From contig JAMPGO010000001.1 in assembly GCA_023663905.1 (NCBI GenBank), positions 750,002 to 814,001 of the forward strand: a stretch of DNA of 64,000 bases, in the 5' to 3' direction. This stretch comes from Ruminococcus flavefaciens (GTDB lineage: Bacteria; Bacillota; Clostridia; Oscillospirales; Ruminococcaceae). Positions 19,901-28,906 of this stretch are shown here, piece by piece (position 1 is the first letter of the stretch; every line of letters starts with the position of its first letter). A program made the translations under genes and the position numbers. The notes below the pieces were generated by a model. It saw only the letters and a program-made list of their open reading frames with translations, was not told the origin of the DNA and did no database searches.

Positions 19901-22900
19901 TTCAACGCTGTCATTATGATAAGTATATGTTGTATTACTGCCGTCGTTGAGGGTAATTGTAATAGAATCAAGATACTTAAGATTTCCGTCCCACTGCTGA
20001 ACCTGTAAATACTCCAAAGAATTTCCACCAAGGCTGTAAGTATATGTCCAGTTGTTGTTGCTACCTTGGAAGTCATTGGAATTGATAGGGTCAACACCTA
20101 TGTTATTTCCATACAGCTTTACATTTTCGGGCTTGTTATAAGTCTTGAATGTAAGCTTGATGTCCTTGACATTTTCAATTTTCTTGTCGGAACTAAGTCT
20201 CTGACCGTTCTTTGTGAGGTGAAGGAATTTATTTGTGTTGTTGCTGGAATCCCATTCAGTACCTAATGTAACGGTCTCGGGGTCAGGTGTAGGTGTCGGC
20301 TCGGGGTCTGTCGTTCCGCCGTCTGAACTGCCGTCTGTAGAAGTTTGACCAGATGTTAAGGAAATGCCACTTTCTGAAGAACCGAAAATATGATTATAAT
20401 TATCGCCCTTAATTTTTACAGTACCATTTGAATTATCCAATTGAATTGCTATGCCAACAACATTATAATAATCTTTTTGATGACCGAGGTATCCTTGATA
20501 AAGATTAGCGTGTAAATTAACAGTTTCTGTATCACCATTAGCGTAATATAAAGTGATTTTTATGTTTGTATCACTGACACCATTAAATTCAAATTGATTA
20601 ATAGTATGTGCTTCACCCGCAAGAACGCTGACATTCTGAGGAGTGAGGGAGAGGGACTGTGAAGAAACTGTGCCTGCGGATTTTGTCTTTGATTTCAAAT
20701 CAGCGAGCCTGAGAACTCTTGTGCTGAGCTTCGCTTCTGTTGCAGCCGCTTCAACTGCTGTGAGGGAGGCGACGGAGGCGGTGGAAGCTTCATCAATTAA
20801 AGCAGTTCCTGTTAATGCACCACCATTAGTCCATTCCATAAATCTGACAGTTGTTATTTCATCAGCAGAATTTGCTTTTCCTGCACTTTTTGCTAAATTT
20901 AATATATCATTGAATGTATATCTTTTCTTACTAACTTCGCCAGCAATTTGACCTTGGTCAATATTTGTAATGCTGTTAGTTAAAATATGTATCTGTCCGC
21001 CGCCACTTGCGCTAAGTTCGATAAACTCTGTATCAGGATTAGCTTTAGCTGCTGCCAATAAAGCTCCGCTGACTGTAACTGTACCATTATTGCCATTCAT
21101 TCCATTAACCAAAGATGAATTGCCTGAAGAACCTGAACCGCCGCCGCTTGCGCCTGACGGAGCGCCGTCATAGTATGGGCTTCGTGCGTCATCATATGGT
21201 GTTTTAGGATTACCCTCCCAGTGCATAAATCTTATGTACTGAATCTCGTCTGCACTCTTGCCTGAAGCACTGAGTATTTCATTGAAAGTATAACTGCTCT
21301 TGTTTGTAATATTAAGATTTCCGCCCCAGCCACTACCGTCAGATGAAACGTGAATCTGATTTACGTGTACTAAGTCAGTAATAAATACTTCATCGGGGTT
21401 TGCCTTGATTATATCAAGCATTTTACCCTTGATTGTAAGAACAGGGTTTCCGTCTGCTGTACCTAAGAACATATCGCCCTCGTCGCCCATAGCAGACGAA
21501 CCGACAGCAACAGGCTCAATGGAGTAATCGTTCTTTACCCTGAACTCAAAGCCCTGCGTATACTGGTCATAATCGTCGGGAGCTTTTGTTTCATCAAGCT
21601 TATACAGTCCAGGGACAAGATAGCCGTCCTTGATGTAATCGCTGTTGCAGAGAGAGGGATTTGCCTTGAATACGTCATAGAGATTTATGCCCTCCTCGGG
21701 AATCTCAAACGAGGTGTCGTCCGTCGGATAAATAAGGGTCGTGTTCTGACCGTTCTTGACATAGAGCTTGAATTTCGAGCCTGCGAGCTGTTCAGTGAAG
21801 TCCTCGTTGGTCTTCTGGAGCTGAAGCGTTGCACCGCTCTTCTTGATGTCAATCATAGTTACGGCGTCGGGGTTAGAAGTGTTGTTGATTGTGAGGTTAA
21901 CAACTGCCCAGTCTGCTGTGTTGCTGTAATTCTTAGCCTTTGCGACATCATCTGTCCAGTAGACAGTCTTGTTTTGGTAAACGAAGTAAATCGGGTCTGC
22001 CTTTTCGTGATTAGCAGGAACTCCTGTTTCAACAAAGCGGTAGAGTTCGCCGGGTGTTATTTTGCCGAGGTCGATAGTATTTGAAGAACCGCCCGCAAGC
22101 ACGTCGCTCATACCTTCAACAAGTGTACCGTCAGGTTCATCGCCGTTAAAAGTAACTTTTTCAAGCTGGATTACTGCGTTGGGAAGAAGCTCCTCTGTTT
22201 CGCCTGACTTGCTGACTTTCTGGAAGATAAGACCGTAGTCGTTGTAAAAGCTCGGAACGCTTACAGGGAGAGGCATCATCATCATAGCGTCGGGGTCAAA
22301 GCGGTACTTGGGCGTTTTCTTCTCTGAGCCGTCGTCAGCTACGGTAGTATATGTGCCATATGTCTGCGCCGAAACGTCAGCGAGGATTGTACCGTACATT
22401 GCATAAGTTGATGTATTTATGTCAAATGTTTCTGTTTCGTAATTCAAATCTTCTGTTAAAATAGAAGTTGTAACAGTTGAATAAGATGTTTCTATGCGGG
22501 TTGTTGTATTTGCAGGGTTTTCTTTGTTTTCAGTAAAGTAATAATATGTTTCACCAGATTTAAATGACATTTGGTTTCCATAGTATGTTTTAAAAATGGG
22601 ACTCCAGCTACTGGAATTCTCTTGGATATAAAACTCTGCTTGATTTGTATCGTTGTTAAATGTAAGTGATACTCCTACAACACCATTTTTGTCTACATTT
22701 TCACCTAAATCAAGGTCATTACTATCATTTTTCGAGTTGCCAGAATAAGTGTATGTTTTATTCGGGTCATTATAATAAAGAACTACTGTATATCCGCCTG
22801 AAACATCGCCCGCATAACGAACCACATTTAAAGTATATTCAGGCAGATTTTCTCCGCCTATGGCTTTTTTAATTACTGTTGTAGCAATCTCTGTCTGAGT

Positions 22901-25099
22901 AACACCGTCATCTGTTGTAACAGGCTGTGTCTGAGTAACACCGTCATTGTCAGTTACAGGGTTATTGTCAGCGTCTGTAACAACTTCTGTAACAACTACT
23001 GTATCAGCAATAGCTTTACTGTATTCTGTTGTAATTTTAGCTGTATACCTTGGTCCTGTCTGTGCAACAACACCTGTTCCAATTGAGTTGCCTTCCTTCT
23101 TGCTGACAGCGGTAACATTGCCGTTGTCCATATCGAGGTAGAAAACTTCTTCGCTGTCAGTGTCTTTATTGATGTAGATTTCACGTCTCACGATAGCGTC
23201 GTTGCCCGAGCTTTCATCATAGCCCCAGATGTCCTTGAGGTAGATGTTGAATGACTGTGTTGTGTAGCCGTTGTTGCCACTGATTGTAACCGTTGCGGCA
23301 ACCTCGCTGGGTCTGCCCGAGAGGATTGAGCCGTTGCTTCCCTCAACAGGGTCGTTGAATGTACCAGCCTTAACCTGTTCAGCAATTTCAATGGTATAGT
23401 ATGTATCGTCATCCTTTATGAAGCCTGTGGGAGCGGATTTTTCTTTGACTGTGTATACGGTTTTGAAGCTTGCGTTCTCTTCACTGGATTCGAAATCAAC
23501 CTTTGAAGGGAGATTCACATATTCCGTGCCGTTGCCGATTGTGAACGAGTCGATTTCATTTTCGCCCTCGTAAATGCCGAATGTTGCGCCCTCGAGGTGC
23601 GTGTTCGTACCTGTGATGAACTTGTCGAAAGGCACTGCATAGCCGTTTGAAGAGCCGAGAATGTCAACAGTACCTCTGTACGGACGATAGCCGAACTCAA
23701 GTCCGCCTGTGAACGACTGAGCGATAAGAGAGCCTGAGAGGTGACCTTCACAATTATCGGCAGAAGTAACATTTGCATTAGGTGCTAAAATTGTACCGTT
23801 AAAGTTTGCACTTATATAAACATTTTGTGCTTCATAGAAATTATAGAGAAGATTTTCAGAATATGGGTGGTTATTTGTTGCCTCCCAACCCTGGTTTGAA
23901 ACTTCTATATCATTAATAACAGTTTTAACTTTATTTCCTTTTTTACCTAAATCAATGCTCTTTCCGCCGACATTTATAACGATGTTAGCTATCTTAGTAT
24001 ATTCTCTTTTGTTTCCATTGTCGTCTTTCCATTCGTGAGTTACTTTGGGTTCATCTTCAAATTTGGGGATATTAACAAAGTTGAAAGTATAAGCCTGCTC
24101 ACTGCTGGGTACTGTTGGGTCTTTCCATACTTCTTCAGGAATGTTAAAGTAAACAGTTTCATCATTACAATCTTCAGGTACAAAGAAAGTAACAACTCTT
24201 GTTTCATCATTCCAGTCAACATATGCGCCTTGTGTCTGACTAATCTTTGAAAGTTTACTGGATTGGCTTTTGATAAAACTAAATTCGCTATCAAGGTCTA
24301 TCAATGTTCCCTGATAGAATTGAGTAAGTTCATCGGGACAGCCAGAGCAATTTCCGTAATTTACATTGCTTGGACTATGAGAATATTTACCATTAACACT
24401 TGCTTTATGGTGAGTAAATGTAGTTACATCGCCAGCAACTACAAATTGTCTGTAATAATCTCCTTCATCTTGTGTAGCAATATTTTTAATAAATCCATTT
24501 TTTTCATCTGTGCTGTTTTCAGTACCTACGATTGCAGCAGCAAAACCAGTAATACCATTATATTTATCTGTTGCTTCAAGTTTTACTGTATTGCCATAGT
24601 CTCCCTTACCAATCTGATAGTCCCAGTTGGAGTTATTTGTAGTATCAGCATCAACATAAAGAGCAGCAACTCTTCCCTCAGCGTCAGCAGCTTTTGGAGA
24701 AAAACCATTTTCAAGAAATACACAAAAGTCACTTGCAATACCAAGGAAAAATTCTTTTCGTGCAGCTTCACTTACTTGCTGTGGTGTAGTACAACCCTCT
24801 GTCCAGTCACGACCAGTACCAATAAGCAATTCAACTGCTGACGCATACTGACTGCTATGCGCACCATCTTTTTTTGCAACGTTTTCCATATCACCCTGGC
24901 TTAAATTAAAGAGCTTGGTAGAGAGAATATCTCCGACAGGTGTGAAAGAATCGCCTGTCATACCGGAAGCAGGCTCCTGCAAAACCATCGGCACTGTGAA
25001 TGAAACGAGCATAGACAGCGAAACAACAGCCGCAAGCTGTTTCTTGTGCCTGTCGTGTTTTTTCAGATAGTCATCAATCACAGAACGAAAATCTTTCAT
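16955..25099 (-). CDS. Giant sortase-anchored adhesin with a GH9 cellulase domain inside a Cna_B domain
   Basis: This 2,714-residue surface protein has the following order. A basic N-terminus and signal segment (20-40); a choice-of-anchor-A-like region (about 50-475); a SpaA/Cna_B-like domain (485-570); unassigned beta-rich modules (600-960); two SpaA-like domains (970-1075, 1087-1190); a duplicated module (about 1217-1303 and 1338-1425); two more unassigned modules (1483-1577, 1608-1732); a Thr-rich linker (1735-1765); two Cna_B domains (1785-1995). A third Cna_B domain (1997-2672) is interrupted by GH9 (about 2035-2475) and a BIG2-like Ig domain (2510-2585). LPEAG (2679-2683), a membrane helix and a Lys/Arg tail form a sortase signal. 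GH9 residues look intact: DAGD (2091-2094), PHHR near 2392 and NE with Glu2454. It likely binds and cuts cellulose at the cell wall. Parts are strikingly AT-rich. Confidence 0.85.
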   Translation of the reverse strand: MKDFRSVIDDYLKKHDRHKKQLAAVVSLSMLVSFTVPMVLQEPASGMTGDSFTPVGDILSTKLFNLSQGDMENVAKKDGAHSSQYASAVELLIGTGRDWTEGCTTPQQVSEAARKEFFLGIASDFCVFLENGFSPKAADAEGRVAALYVDADTTNNSNWDYQIGKGDYGNTVKLEATDKYNGITGFAAAIVGTENSTDEKNGFIKNIATQDEGDYYRQFVVAGDVTTFTHHKASVNGKYSHSPSNVNYGNCSGCPDELTQFYQGTLIDLDSEFSFIKSQSSKLSKISQTQGAYVDWNDETRVVTFFVPEDCNDETVYFNIPEEVWKDPTVPSSEQAYTFNFVNIPKFEDEPKVTHEWKDDNGNKREYTKIANIVINVGGKSIDLGKKGNKVKTVINDIEVSNQGWEATNNHPYSENLLYNFYEAQNVYISANFNGTILAPNANVTSADNCEGHLSGSLIAQSFTGGLEFGYRPYRGTVDILGSSNGYAVPFDKFITGTNTHLEGATFGIYEGENEIDSFTIGNGTEYVNLPSKVDFESSEENASFKTVYTVKEKSAPTGFIKDDDTYYTIEIAEQVKAGTFNDPVEGSNGSILSGRPSEVAATVTISGNNGYTTQSFNIYLKDIWGYDESSGNDAIVRREIYINKDTDSEEVFYLDMDNGNVTAVSKKEGNSIGTGVVAQTGPRYTAKITTEYSKAIADTVVVTEVVTDADNNPVTDNDGVTQTQPVTTDDGVTQTEIATTVIKKAIGGENLPEYTLNVVRYAGDVSGGYTVVLYYNDPNKTYTYSGNSKNDSNDLDLGENVDKNGVVGVSLTFNNDTNQAEFYIQENSSSWSPIFKTYYGNQMSFKSGETYYYFTENKENPANTTTRIETSYSTVTTSILTEDLNYETETFDINTSTYAMYGTILADVSAQTYGTYTTVADDGSEKKTPKYRFDPDAMMMMPLPVSVPSFYNDYGLIFQKVSKSGETEELLPNAVIQLEKVTFNGDEPDGTLVEGMSDVLAGGSSNTIDLGKITPGELYRFVETGVPANHEKADPIYFVYQNKTVYWTDDVAKAKNYSNTADWAVVNLTINNTSNPDAVTMIDIKKSGATLQLQKTNEDFTEQLAGSKFKLYVKNGQNTTLIYPTDDTSFEIPEEGINLYDVFKANPSLCNSDYIKDGYLVPGLYKLDETKAPDDYDQYTQGFEFRVKNDYSIEPVAVGSSAMGDEGDMFLGTADGNPVLTIKGKMLDIIKANPDEVFITDLVHVNQIHVSSDGSGWGGNLNITNKSSYTFNEILSASGKSADEIQYIRFMHWEGNPKTPYDDARSPYYDGAPSGASGGGSGSSGNSSLVNGMNGNNGTVTVSGALLAAAKANPDTEFIELSASGGGQIHILTNSITNIDQGQIAGEVSKKRYTFNDILNLAKSAGKANSADEITTVRFMEWTNGGALTGTALIDEASTASVASLTAVEAAATEAKLSTRVLRLADLKSKTKSAGTVSSQSLSLTPQNVSVLAGEAHTINQFEFNGVSDTNIKITLYYANGDTETVNLHANLYQGYLGHQKDYYNVVGIAIQLDNSNGTVKIKGDNYNHIFGSSESGISLTSGQTSTDGSSDGGTTDPEPTPTPDPETVTLGTEWDSSNNTNKFLHLTKNGQRLSSDKKIENVKDIKLTFKTYNKPENVKLYGNNIGVDPINSNDFQGSNNNWTYTYSLGGNSLEYLQVQQWDGNLKYLDSITITLNDGSNTTYTYHNDSVETENAPTATTTQSTAKPTTPTTTTTVAVDGLQAQTSTKANGDVVLQLPNRQAGEEMSVEVEKEWKFCDSFPELKNEVTVTLERYTDAECTEDSKDGSFSVADIKLNADNSWKGKWDNLPRSEGDTTYYYKVVEASVPDNFTATYSTTDGIISSTGKVTITNTPDNININAKKEWIATDESLIPESVEVQLQYSKDNGSSWESVEGATYVLDSENEWTTEIEHLPSVYKYRIIETDVPAGWTSTDGNEVDKNSSDKTSTVTNTQQTGSLGIQKIWENDTANDRPDSITVNLYRSTQSPVSGSSTITPQAYDNYSNYAKALQYSLYFYDANMCGDDVGETSAYSWRNDCHLGGTVNGGYHDAGDHTMFGLNQGFSSSALGWNYYEFKEAFDSLGQTEHYKTIMKYFCDFYTECIKTENGTTKVLVQRGEPGKDQAMWQAPEGKTCDDYGGEEWVTSGSANIAAQYAATLAQYAINFPDDSDSKTYLAKAKELYKYADDNASNSAHSYNGNPDDENQSELAWASAWMYLATKENSYKTKCSGYLSGLSIHKWFYYYSDVAAAAMLVYGAHIDPTYDLSALKAKLNETCTGDSYKVLDSWGSARHNTLLQTVALSATKNFDDCDYTDWCEKQMRYILGENDYNNNKGVCLVVGYNSDISATSPHHRAASGLSGYDGENGYNKWKDVDKAYTQINGSHTILGALCGGPGNSSFTSYNDKIGDTSSNEVTIDYNAGLVGAAAGLYQLTGKGETDSAEQLKTASKDSKFTPYTETPINVAKSKEVSTDDTQIQFNIGDNNKLVLTDSNGNEISGAVWSATANDVFDLNDGVITAKMDGTATIKATANGTTYTFQVKVALSSINEQDYIKKIESYDPVQSIEITSNDTNWTKNVSNLPLYNKDGQPYYYYIVEADISTTSYYPISYSEGITLVGNTSDGKLTVTNKKPTSTGVTLPEAGGRGTRNFYLAGACLIGLAGIFLIDKRRKTTK

Positions 25100-25163
25100 A
25101 AATTATCTCCTCCGTAAATCCAGAAATATATATATTGAACCGAAATATAATGTCGTTATTATC

Positions 25164-25192
25164 ATTATATCACTATATTATAAAAAAATCAA
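25164..25192 (-). promoter_or_regulatory. Promoter of the giant cell-wall gene
   Basis: On the minus strand TTGATT (25192-25187), a 17-base spacer and TATAAT (25169-25164), giving a leader of about 60 bases. Confidence 0.65.
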
Positions 25193-25272
25193 TAGTTTAT
25201 ATGCAGATTTGTTGAGTTTTTATAAATATTGAGGACAATATTGTTAATTTTCAACAATAGATTACATATAGC

Positions 25273-25301
25273 TTGACTTTTTTTACGGGATATGTTATAT
25301 T
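25273..25301 (+). promoter_or_regulatory. Promoter of the thiamine operon
   Basis: TTGACT (25273-25278), a 17-base spacer and TATATT (25296-25301). Transcription would start at about the first base of the TPP aptamer. Confidence 0.65.
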
Positions 25302-25303
25302 TA

Positions 25304-25392
25304 TTAAGGGAGTCTGTTGACAGGCTGAGAGGGAAGTGCGACTTCCGACCCTTTGAACCTGATTGGATAATGCCAGCGCAGGGACGGATATT
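25304..25392 (+). promoter_or_regulatory. TPP riboswitch (THI element)
   Basis: The aptamer has the conserved CTGAGA (25324-25329), ACCCTTTGAACCTGAT and GGATAATGCCAGCG-CAGGGA blocks in the right order and spacing. Thiamine pyrophosphate binding should turn off the downstream thi genes. A terminator hairpin follows between the aptamer and the thiS ribosome binding site, so control is probably transcriptional. Confidence 0.95.
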
Positions 25393-25404
25393 TTTTGTAT
25401 TCAG

Positions 25405-25428
25405 GTCTGCTCTCTGCGGACTTTTTTT
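25405..25428 (+). terminator. Riboswitch-controlled terminator before thiS
   Basis: GTCTGC (25405-25410) pairs with GCGGAC (25416-25421) across TCTCT, followed by seven T. It lies between the TPP aptamer and the thiS start. Confidence 0.75.
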
Positions 25429-25443
25429 ATTGGAGTGATTGTT

Positions 25444-25638
25444 ATGGTTAAAATAAACGGCGAATTAATCTCCGCCGACGGTAAAAGCGTTGCCGTTATG
25501 CTTGCCGATATGGGTTATTCGGAAAAGCGTGTGGCGGTTGAACTCAACGGACAGATTGTCCCGAAGGCAAAGTACGCTGAAACGTTCCTGAAAGACGGCG
25601 ATTCCGTTGAAGTTGTGCGCTTTGTCGGAGGAGGCTGA
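25444..25638 (+). CDS. thiS: Sulfur carrier protein ThiS
   Basis: The 64-residue ubiquitin-like protein ends in Gly-Gly-Gly, the tail that ThiF adenylates and that then carries the thiocarboxylate sulfur for thiazole formation by ThiG. The start at 25444 has GGAG nine bases upstream, just after the riboswitch terminator. An upstream in-frame reading would run into the riboswitch and is rejected. thiF begins one base after the thiS stop. Confidence 0.93.
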   Translation: MVKINGELISADGKSVAVMLADMGYSEKRVAVELNGQIVPKAKYAETFLKDGDSVEVVRFVGGG

Positions 25639-25639
25639 T

Positions 25640-26278
25640 ATGGGTATACCGTCGTACGAAGAAGTATACGCTTCTCTCGCCGAACGTCACGGCGCTGAGC
25701 TACAGAAAAAACTCTCGCAGGCTTCCGTTGCCGTGTGCGGTCTCGGAGGGCTTGGCTCGAATATTGCCATACTGCTTGCACGTGCAGGTGTGGGAAATCT
25801 CCACATCATTGACTTTGACAGGGTTGATATTTCCAACGTAAACCGCCAGCAGTATTTTCTCGAACAGCTCGGACAGTACAAAACCGATGCGCTTTATGAT
25901 ACGCTTAAAAAGATTCTACCTTATATTAATATAAAGCGCACCTGCATAAGACTGACAGAAGATAATATTCCCGATATTCTGCACGGCGAGGACATTATCT
26001 GCGAAGCTTTTGACAATGCGGAATCAAAAGCCGAACTTGTCAACTGCGTGCTTGAAAATATGCCCGATAAATACCTTGTATCAGGCTCAGGAATGGCAGG
26101 TCTCGGCAATGCGAATGCAATACAGACCCGCAGGATTACGGACAGATTCTATATCTGCGGTGACGGCGAGAGCGATATAGCTGACGGTATGGGACTGGTG
26201 GCTTCACGTGTGGCAGTCTGTGCAGGTCATCAGGCACATAAAATAATACAAATAATTAATGGGAGTGTTGAAAAATGA
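25640..26278 (+). CDS. thiF: ThiS adenylyltransferase ThiF
   Basis: This 212-residue E1-like enzyme activates the C-terminus of ThiS with ATP. It has the nucleotide-binding loop [10 protein letters not shown], the [15 protein letters not shown] motif and [10 protein letters not shown], all diagnostic of the ThiF/MoeB/HesA superfamily. It is the short clostridial form without an obvious C-terminal zinc CxxC pair. Its stop overlaps the thiG start by four bases (ATGA), which points to translational coupling. Confidence 0.93.
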   Translation: MGIPSYEEVYASLAERHGAELQKKLSQASVAVCGLGGLGSNIAILLARAGVGNLHIIDFDRVDISNVNRQQYFLEQLGQYKTDALYDTLKKILPYINIKRTCIRLTEDNIPDILHGEDIICEAFDNAESKAELVNCVLENMPDKYLVSGSGMAGLGNANAIQTRRITDRFYICGDGESDIADGMGLVASRVAVCAGHQAHKIIQIINGSVEK

Positions 26279-27048
26279 TTGAAAACGACAAGCTTATTCT
26301 GGGCGGTCACGAATTTAACTCACGCTTTATTCTCGGCTCGGGAAAATATTCCCTTAAACTGATTGAAGCGGCTGTGAAATACGCAGGAGCTGAAATTATT
26401 ACCCTTGCTGTCCGCCGTGCAAATACCGCAGAGAGCGAGAATATACTTGATTATATTCCCGAGGGCGTAACTCTTCTGCCGAATACTTCGGGCGCAAGAA
26501 ATGCCGACGAAGCTGTCAGGATTGCACGTCTTGCAAGGGAACTCGGCTGCGGCGATTTCGTTAAAATCGAGATTATGAGAGATACAAAATATCTTCTTCC
26601 CGATAATGCCGAGACAGTAAAGGCGACGGAGATTCTTGCAAACGAGGGCTTTGTTGTAATGCCGTATATGTACCCCGATTTGAATACGGCAAGGGATTTG
26701 GTTAACGCAGGAGCTGCTTCCGTAATGCCGTTGGCTTCTCCTATAGGCTCAAACAAAGGACTTGCTACCAGAGACTTCATACAGATTCTTATAGACGAAA
26801 TTGACCTGCCGATTATAGTTGACGCAGGAATAGGCAGACCGTCGCAGGCTTGTGAGGCTATGGAAATGGGTGCGGCTGCTGTTATGTCCAATACTGCGCT
26901 TGCTACGGCAGGAGATTTGCCTGTTATGGCGGAAGCGTTCCGTCAGGCTGTTGAAGCAGGACGTAAAGCCTATCTTTCAGGTCTAGGACGTGTTCTCACT
27001 CGTGGAGCTTCGCCGTCGGATTCGCTTACAGGATTCCTGCACGACTGA
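26275..27048 (+). CDS. thiG: Thiazole synthase ThiG
   Basis: The 257-residue TIM-barrel enzyme condenses deoxyxylulose 5-phosphate, dehydroglycine and ThiS thiocarboxylate into thiazole phosphate. Family motifs include FILGSGKYS at the N-terminus, VRRANTAE, the [20 protein letters not shown] stretch and [19 protein letters not shown] near the phosphate site. It partners with ThiH, encoded 12 bases downstream. Confidence 0.96.
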   Translation: MIENDKLILGGHEFNSRFILGSGKYSLKLIEAAVKYAGAEIITLAVRRANTAESENILDYIPEGVTLLPNTSGARNADEAVRIARLARELGCGDFVKIEIMRDTKYLLPDNAETVKATEILANEGFVVMPYMYPDLNTARDLVNAGAASVMPLASPIGSNKGLATRDFIQILIDEIDLPIIVDAGIGRPSQACEAMEMGAAAVMSNTALATAGDLPVMAEAFRQAVEAGRKAYLSGLGRVLTRGASPSDSLTGFLHD

Positions 27049-27060
27049 GGTGGCTGAACT

Positions 27061-28314
27061 ATGGAGAACAAATATTTTATTGACAGCGAGAATCTGTCTG
27101 AATCCGCACTGAACCGCAAGCACGAACTTGAAAACAATCCGTCCGCACGTACAAATCATATGGAATATATGAACGGTATGGAGCGGATTAAGTCCGATAT
27201 TTTCGACAAGGTTATTTCTGAAATGAAAAGCTACGACTACAGCAAATACACCGCTGTGGACGTTCGCCGTGCATTGACTCACGAGACCTGCACGGTTGAG
27301 GATTTCAAGGCACTGCTGTCGCCGTCGGCTGAGCCGTTCCTTGAACAGATGGCGCAGAAAGCACGGCTTGAAACACAGAAGCATTTCGGTAACACCGTTT
27401 ATCTCTTCACACCGCTGTATATTGCCAACTACTGTGAGAATTACTGCATTTACTGCGGATTCAACTGCTATAACGACATCCGCCGTATGAAGCTGAGTAT
27501 GGAGCAGATTGAACACGAAATGCAGGTAATCGCACAGAGCGGTATGGAGGAGATTTTAATACTCACAGGCGAGAGCCGTGCAAAATCGGATGTAAAGTAC
27601 ATCGGCGAAGCCTGCAAGCTTGCAAGAAAATACTTCCGCCTTGTGGGAATCGAAATCTACCCTGTAAATACCGACGAATACAAGTATCTGCACGAGTGCG
27701 GAGTTGATTATGTGACGGTATTTCAGGAGACTTACAACAGCGACCGTTATGAACAGCTTCATCTTCTTGGTCACAAGCGTGTTTTTCCGTACAGGTTCGA
27801 TGCGCAGGAGCGTGCGCTTATGGCAGGAATGCGTGGTATAGCGTGTTCCGCACTTCTCGGGCTGTCCGACTTCCGCAGGGACGCACTTGCAAGCGCACTG
27901 CACGTGTACTATCTGCAAAGGAAGTACCCGCAGGCTGAAATTTCACTGTCCTGCCCACGTCTTCGCCCGATTATCAACAACGGCGAAATAAATCCGCTTG
28001 ACGTTCACGAAAAACAGCTCTGCCAGATACTCTGTGCGTACAGGATATTCCTGCCGTTCTGCGGAATTACCGTATCTTCCAGAGAGAGCGAGAGCTTCCG
28101 CAACGGCATTGTAAAAATCTGCGCCACAAAGGTTTCCGCAGGAGTTTCAACAGGTATAGGCGACCACGAAAGCAAGTATACGGGAAAGGAGTCAGATTCA
28201 GCAGAAGGCGACGAGCAGTTTGAAATCAATGACGGCAGAAGCTTTGACAAGATGTACAAAGATATGTCCGACGAGGGTTTACAGCCTGTGCTGAACGATT
28301 ATCTCTATGTTTAA
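27061..28314 (+). CDS. thiH: Tyrosine lyase ThiH (radical SAM)
   Basis: The 417-residue radical SAM enzyme cleaves tyrosine to give dehydroglycine for ThiG, the oxygen-independent alternative to ThiO. The cluster motif CENYCIYCGF (CxxxCxxC) follows TPLYIANY at about residues 115-132. The gene has GAGGTGG upstream and overlaps the next gene by eight bases. Its presence instead of thiO fits an anaerobe. Confidence 0.96.
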   Translation: MENKYFIDSENLSESALNRKHELENNPSARTNHMEYMNGMERIKSDIFDKVISEMKSYDYSKYTAVDVRRALTHETCTVEDFKALLSPSAEPFLEQMAQKARLETQKHFGNTVYLFTPLYIANYCENYCIYCGFNCYNDIRRMKLSMEQIEHEMQVIAQSGMEEILILTGESRAKSDVKYIGEACKLARKYFRLVGIEIYPVNTDEYKYLHECGVDYVTVFQETYNSDRYEQLHLLGHKRVFPYRFDAQERALMAGMRGIACSALLGLSDFRRDALASALHVYYLQRKYPQAEISLSCPRLRPIINNGEINPLDVHEKQLCQILCAYRIFLPFCGITVSSRESESFRNGIVKICATKVSAGVSTGIGDHESKYTGKESDSAEGDEQFEINDGRSFDKMYKDMSDEGLQPVLNDYLYV

Positions 28315-28906
28315 GATTATTTGCGTTACGGACAGGAAATCGTGCAGAGAGGATTTCATCACACGTATTGAGAAGATTGCCGCCGCAAAGCCCGACAGAA
28401 TAATATTCCGTGACAAGGACTGTGGCGATGAAGAGTATGTTAAGTTTGCCTGTAAGGTTCTTGAAATAAGCGGTAAATACGGCGTACCGTGCAGCAGATA
28501 TTTTCACCCTGATTTTACAGGCGATACGCATATGACAATGCCGATGTTACAGCATATTCCGCTCAACGAGATGAATTATCTCCGTGTTATTGGTGCTTCG
28601 GTGCATTCTGTTGAGGAAGCGGTTGAAGCCGAAAGCAAGGGTGTTGACTATGTGATTGCAGGGCATATCTTCGAGACATCGTGCAAGCCCGATTTAGCTC
28701 CCCGTGGACTTGATTTCCTGTGTGAAGTCTGCAAGAGCGTGAAAATACCCGTGTATGCTATCGGCGGAATAAATCCGCAGAATATAAATCAGGTTGTACA
28801 GGCAGGCGCAGGCGGTGCGTGCATAATGAGCGGATTTATGAGCTGTGAAAATCCTGCTGAATTTATGGAATCTTTAAGGAAAGGAGCTGAAATAAATGGA
28901 ATTTAA
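28307..28906 (+). CDS. ThiE/TenI-like protein
   Basis: The 199-residue TIM-barrel protein of the thiamine phosphate synthase/TenI superfamily has CVTDRK at the N-terminus, GASVHSVEEA, a GVDYVIAGHIF stretch and AIGGINPQN near the C-terminus. It lacks a clear match to the pyrophosphate-binding and QLREK features seen in the ThiE half of the next gene, so it may be a TenI-type thiazole tautomerase rather than a second synthase; this is inferred. It overlaps thiH by 8 bases and the next gene by 11. Confidence 0.8.
   Translation: MFKIICVTDRKSCREDFITRIEKIAAAKPDRIIFRDKDCGDEEYVKFACKVLEISGKYGVPCSRYFHPDFTGDTHMTMPMLQHIPLNEMNYLRVIGASVHSVEEAVEAESKGVDYVIAGHIFETSCKPDLAPRGLDFLCEVCKSVKIPVYAIGGINPQNINQVVQAGAGGACIMSGFMSCENPAEFMESLRKGAEINGI

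Noticed and set aside
16955-25099. Idea that the giant gene is two or more genes or a pilin operon
   Set aside because: The frame is open from a signal peptide to a sortase signal without internal ribosome binding sites or stops; no sortase gene lies next to it.
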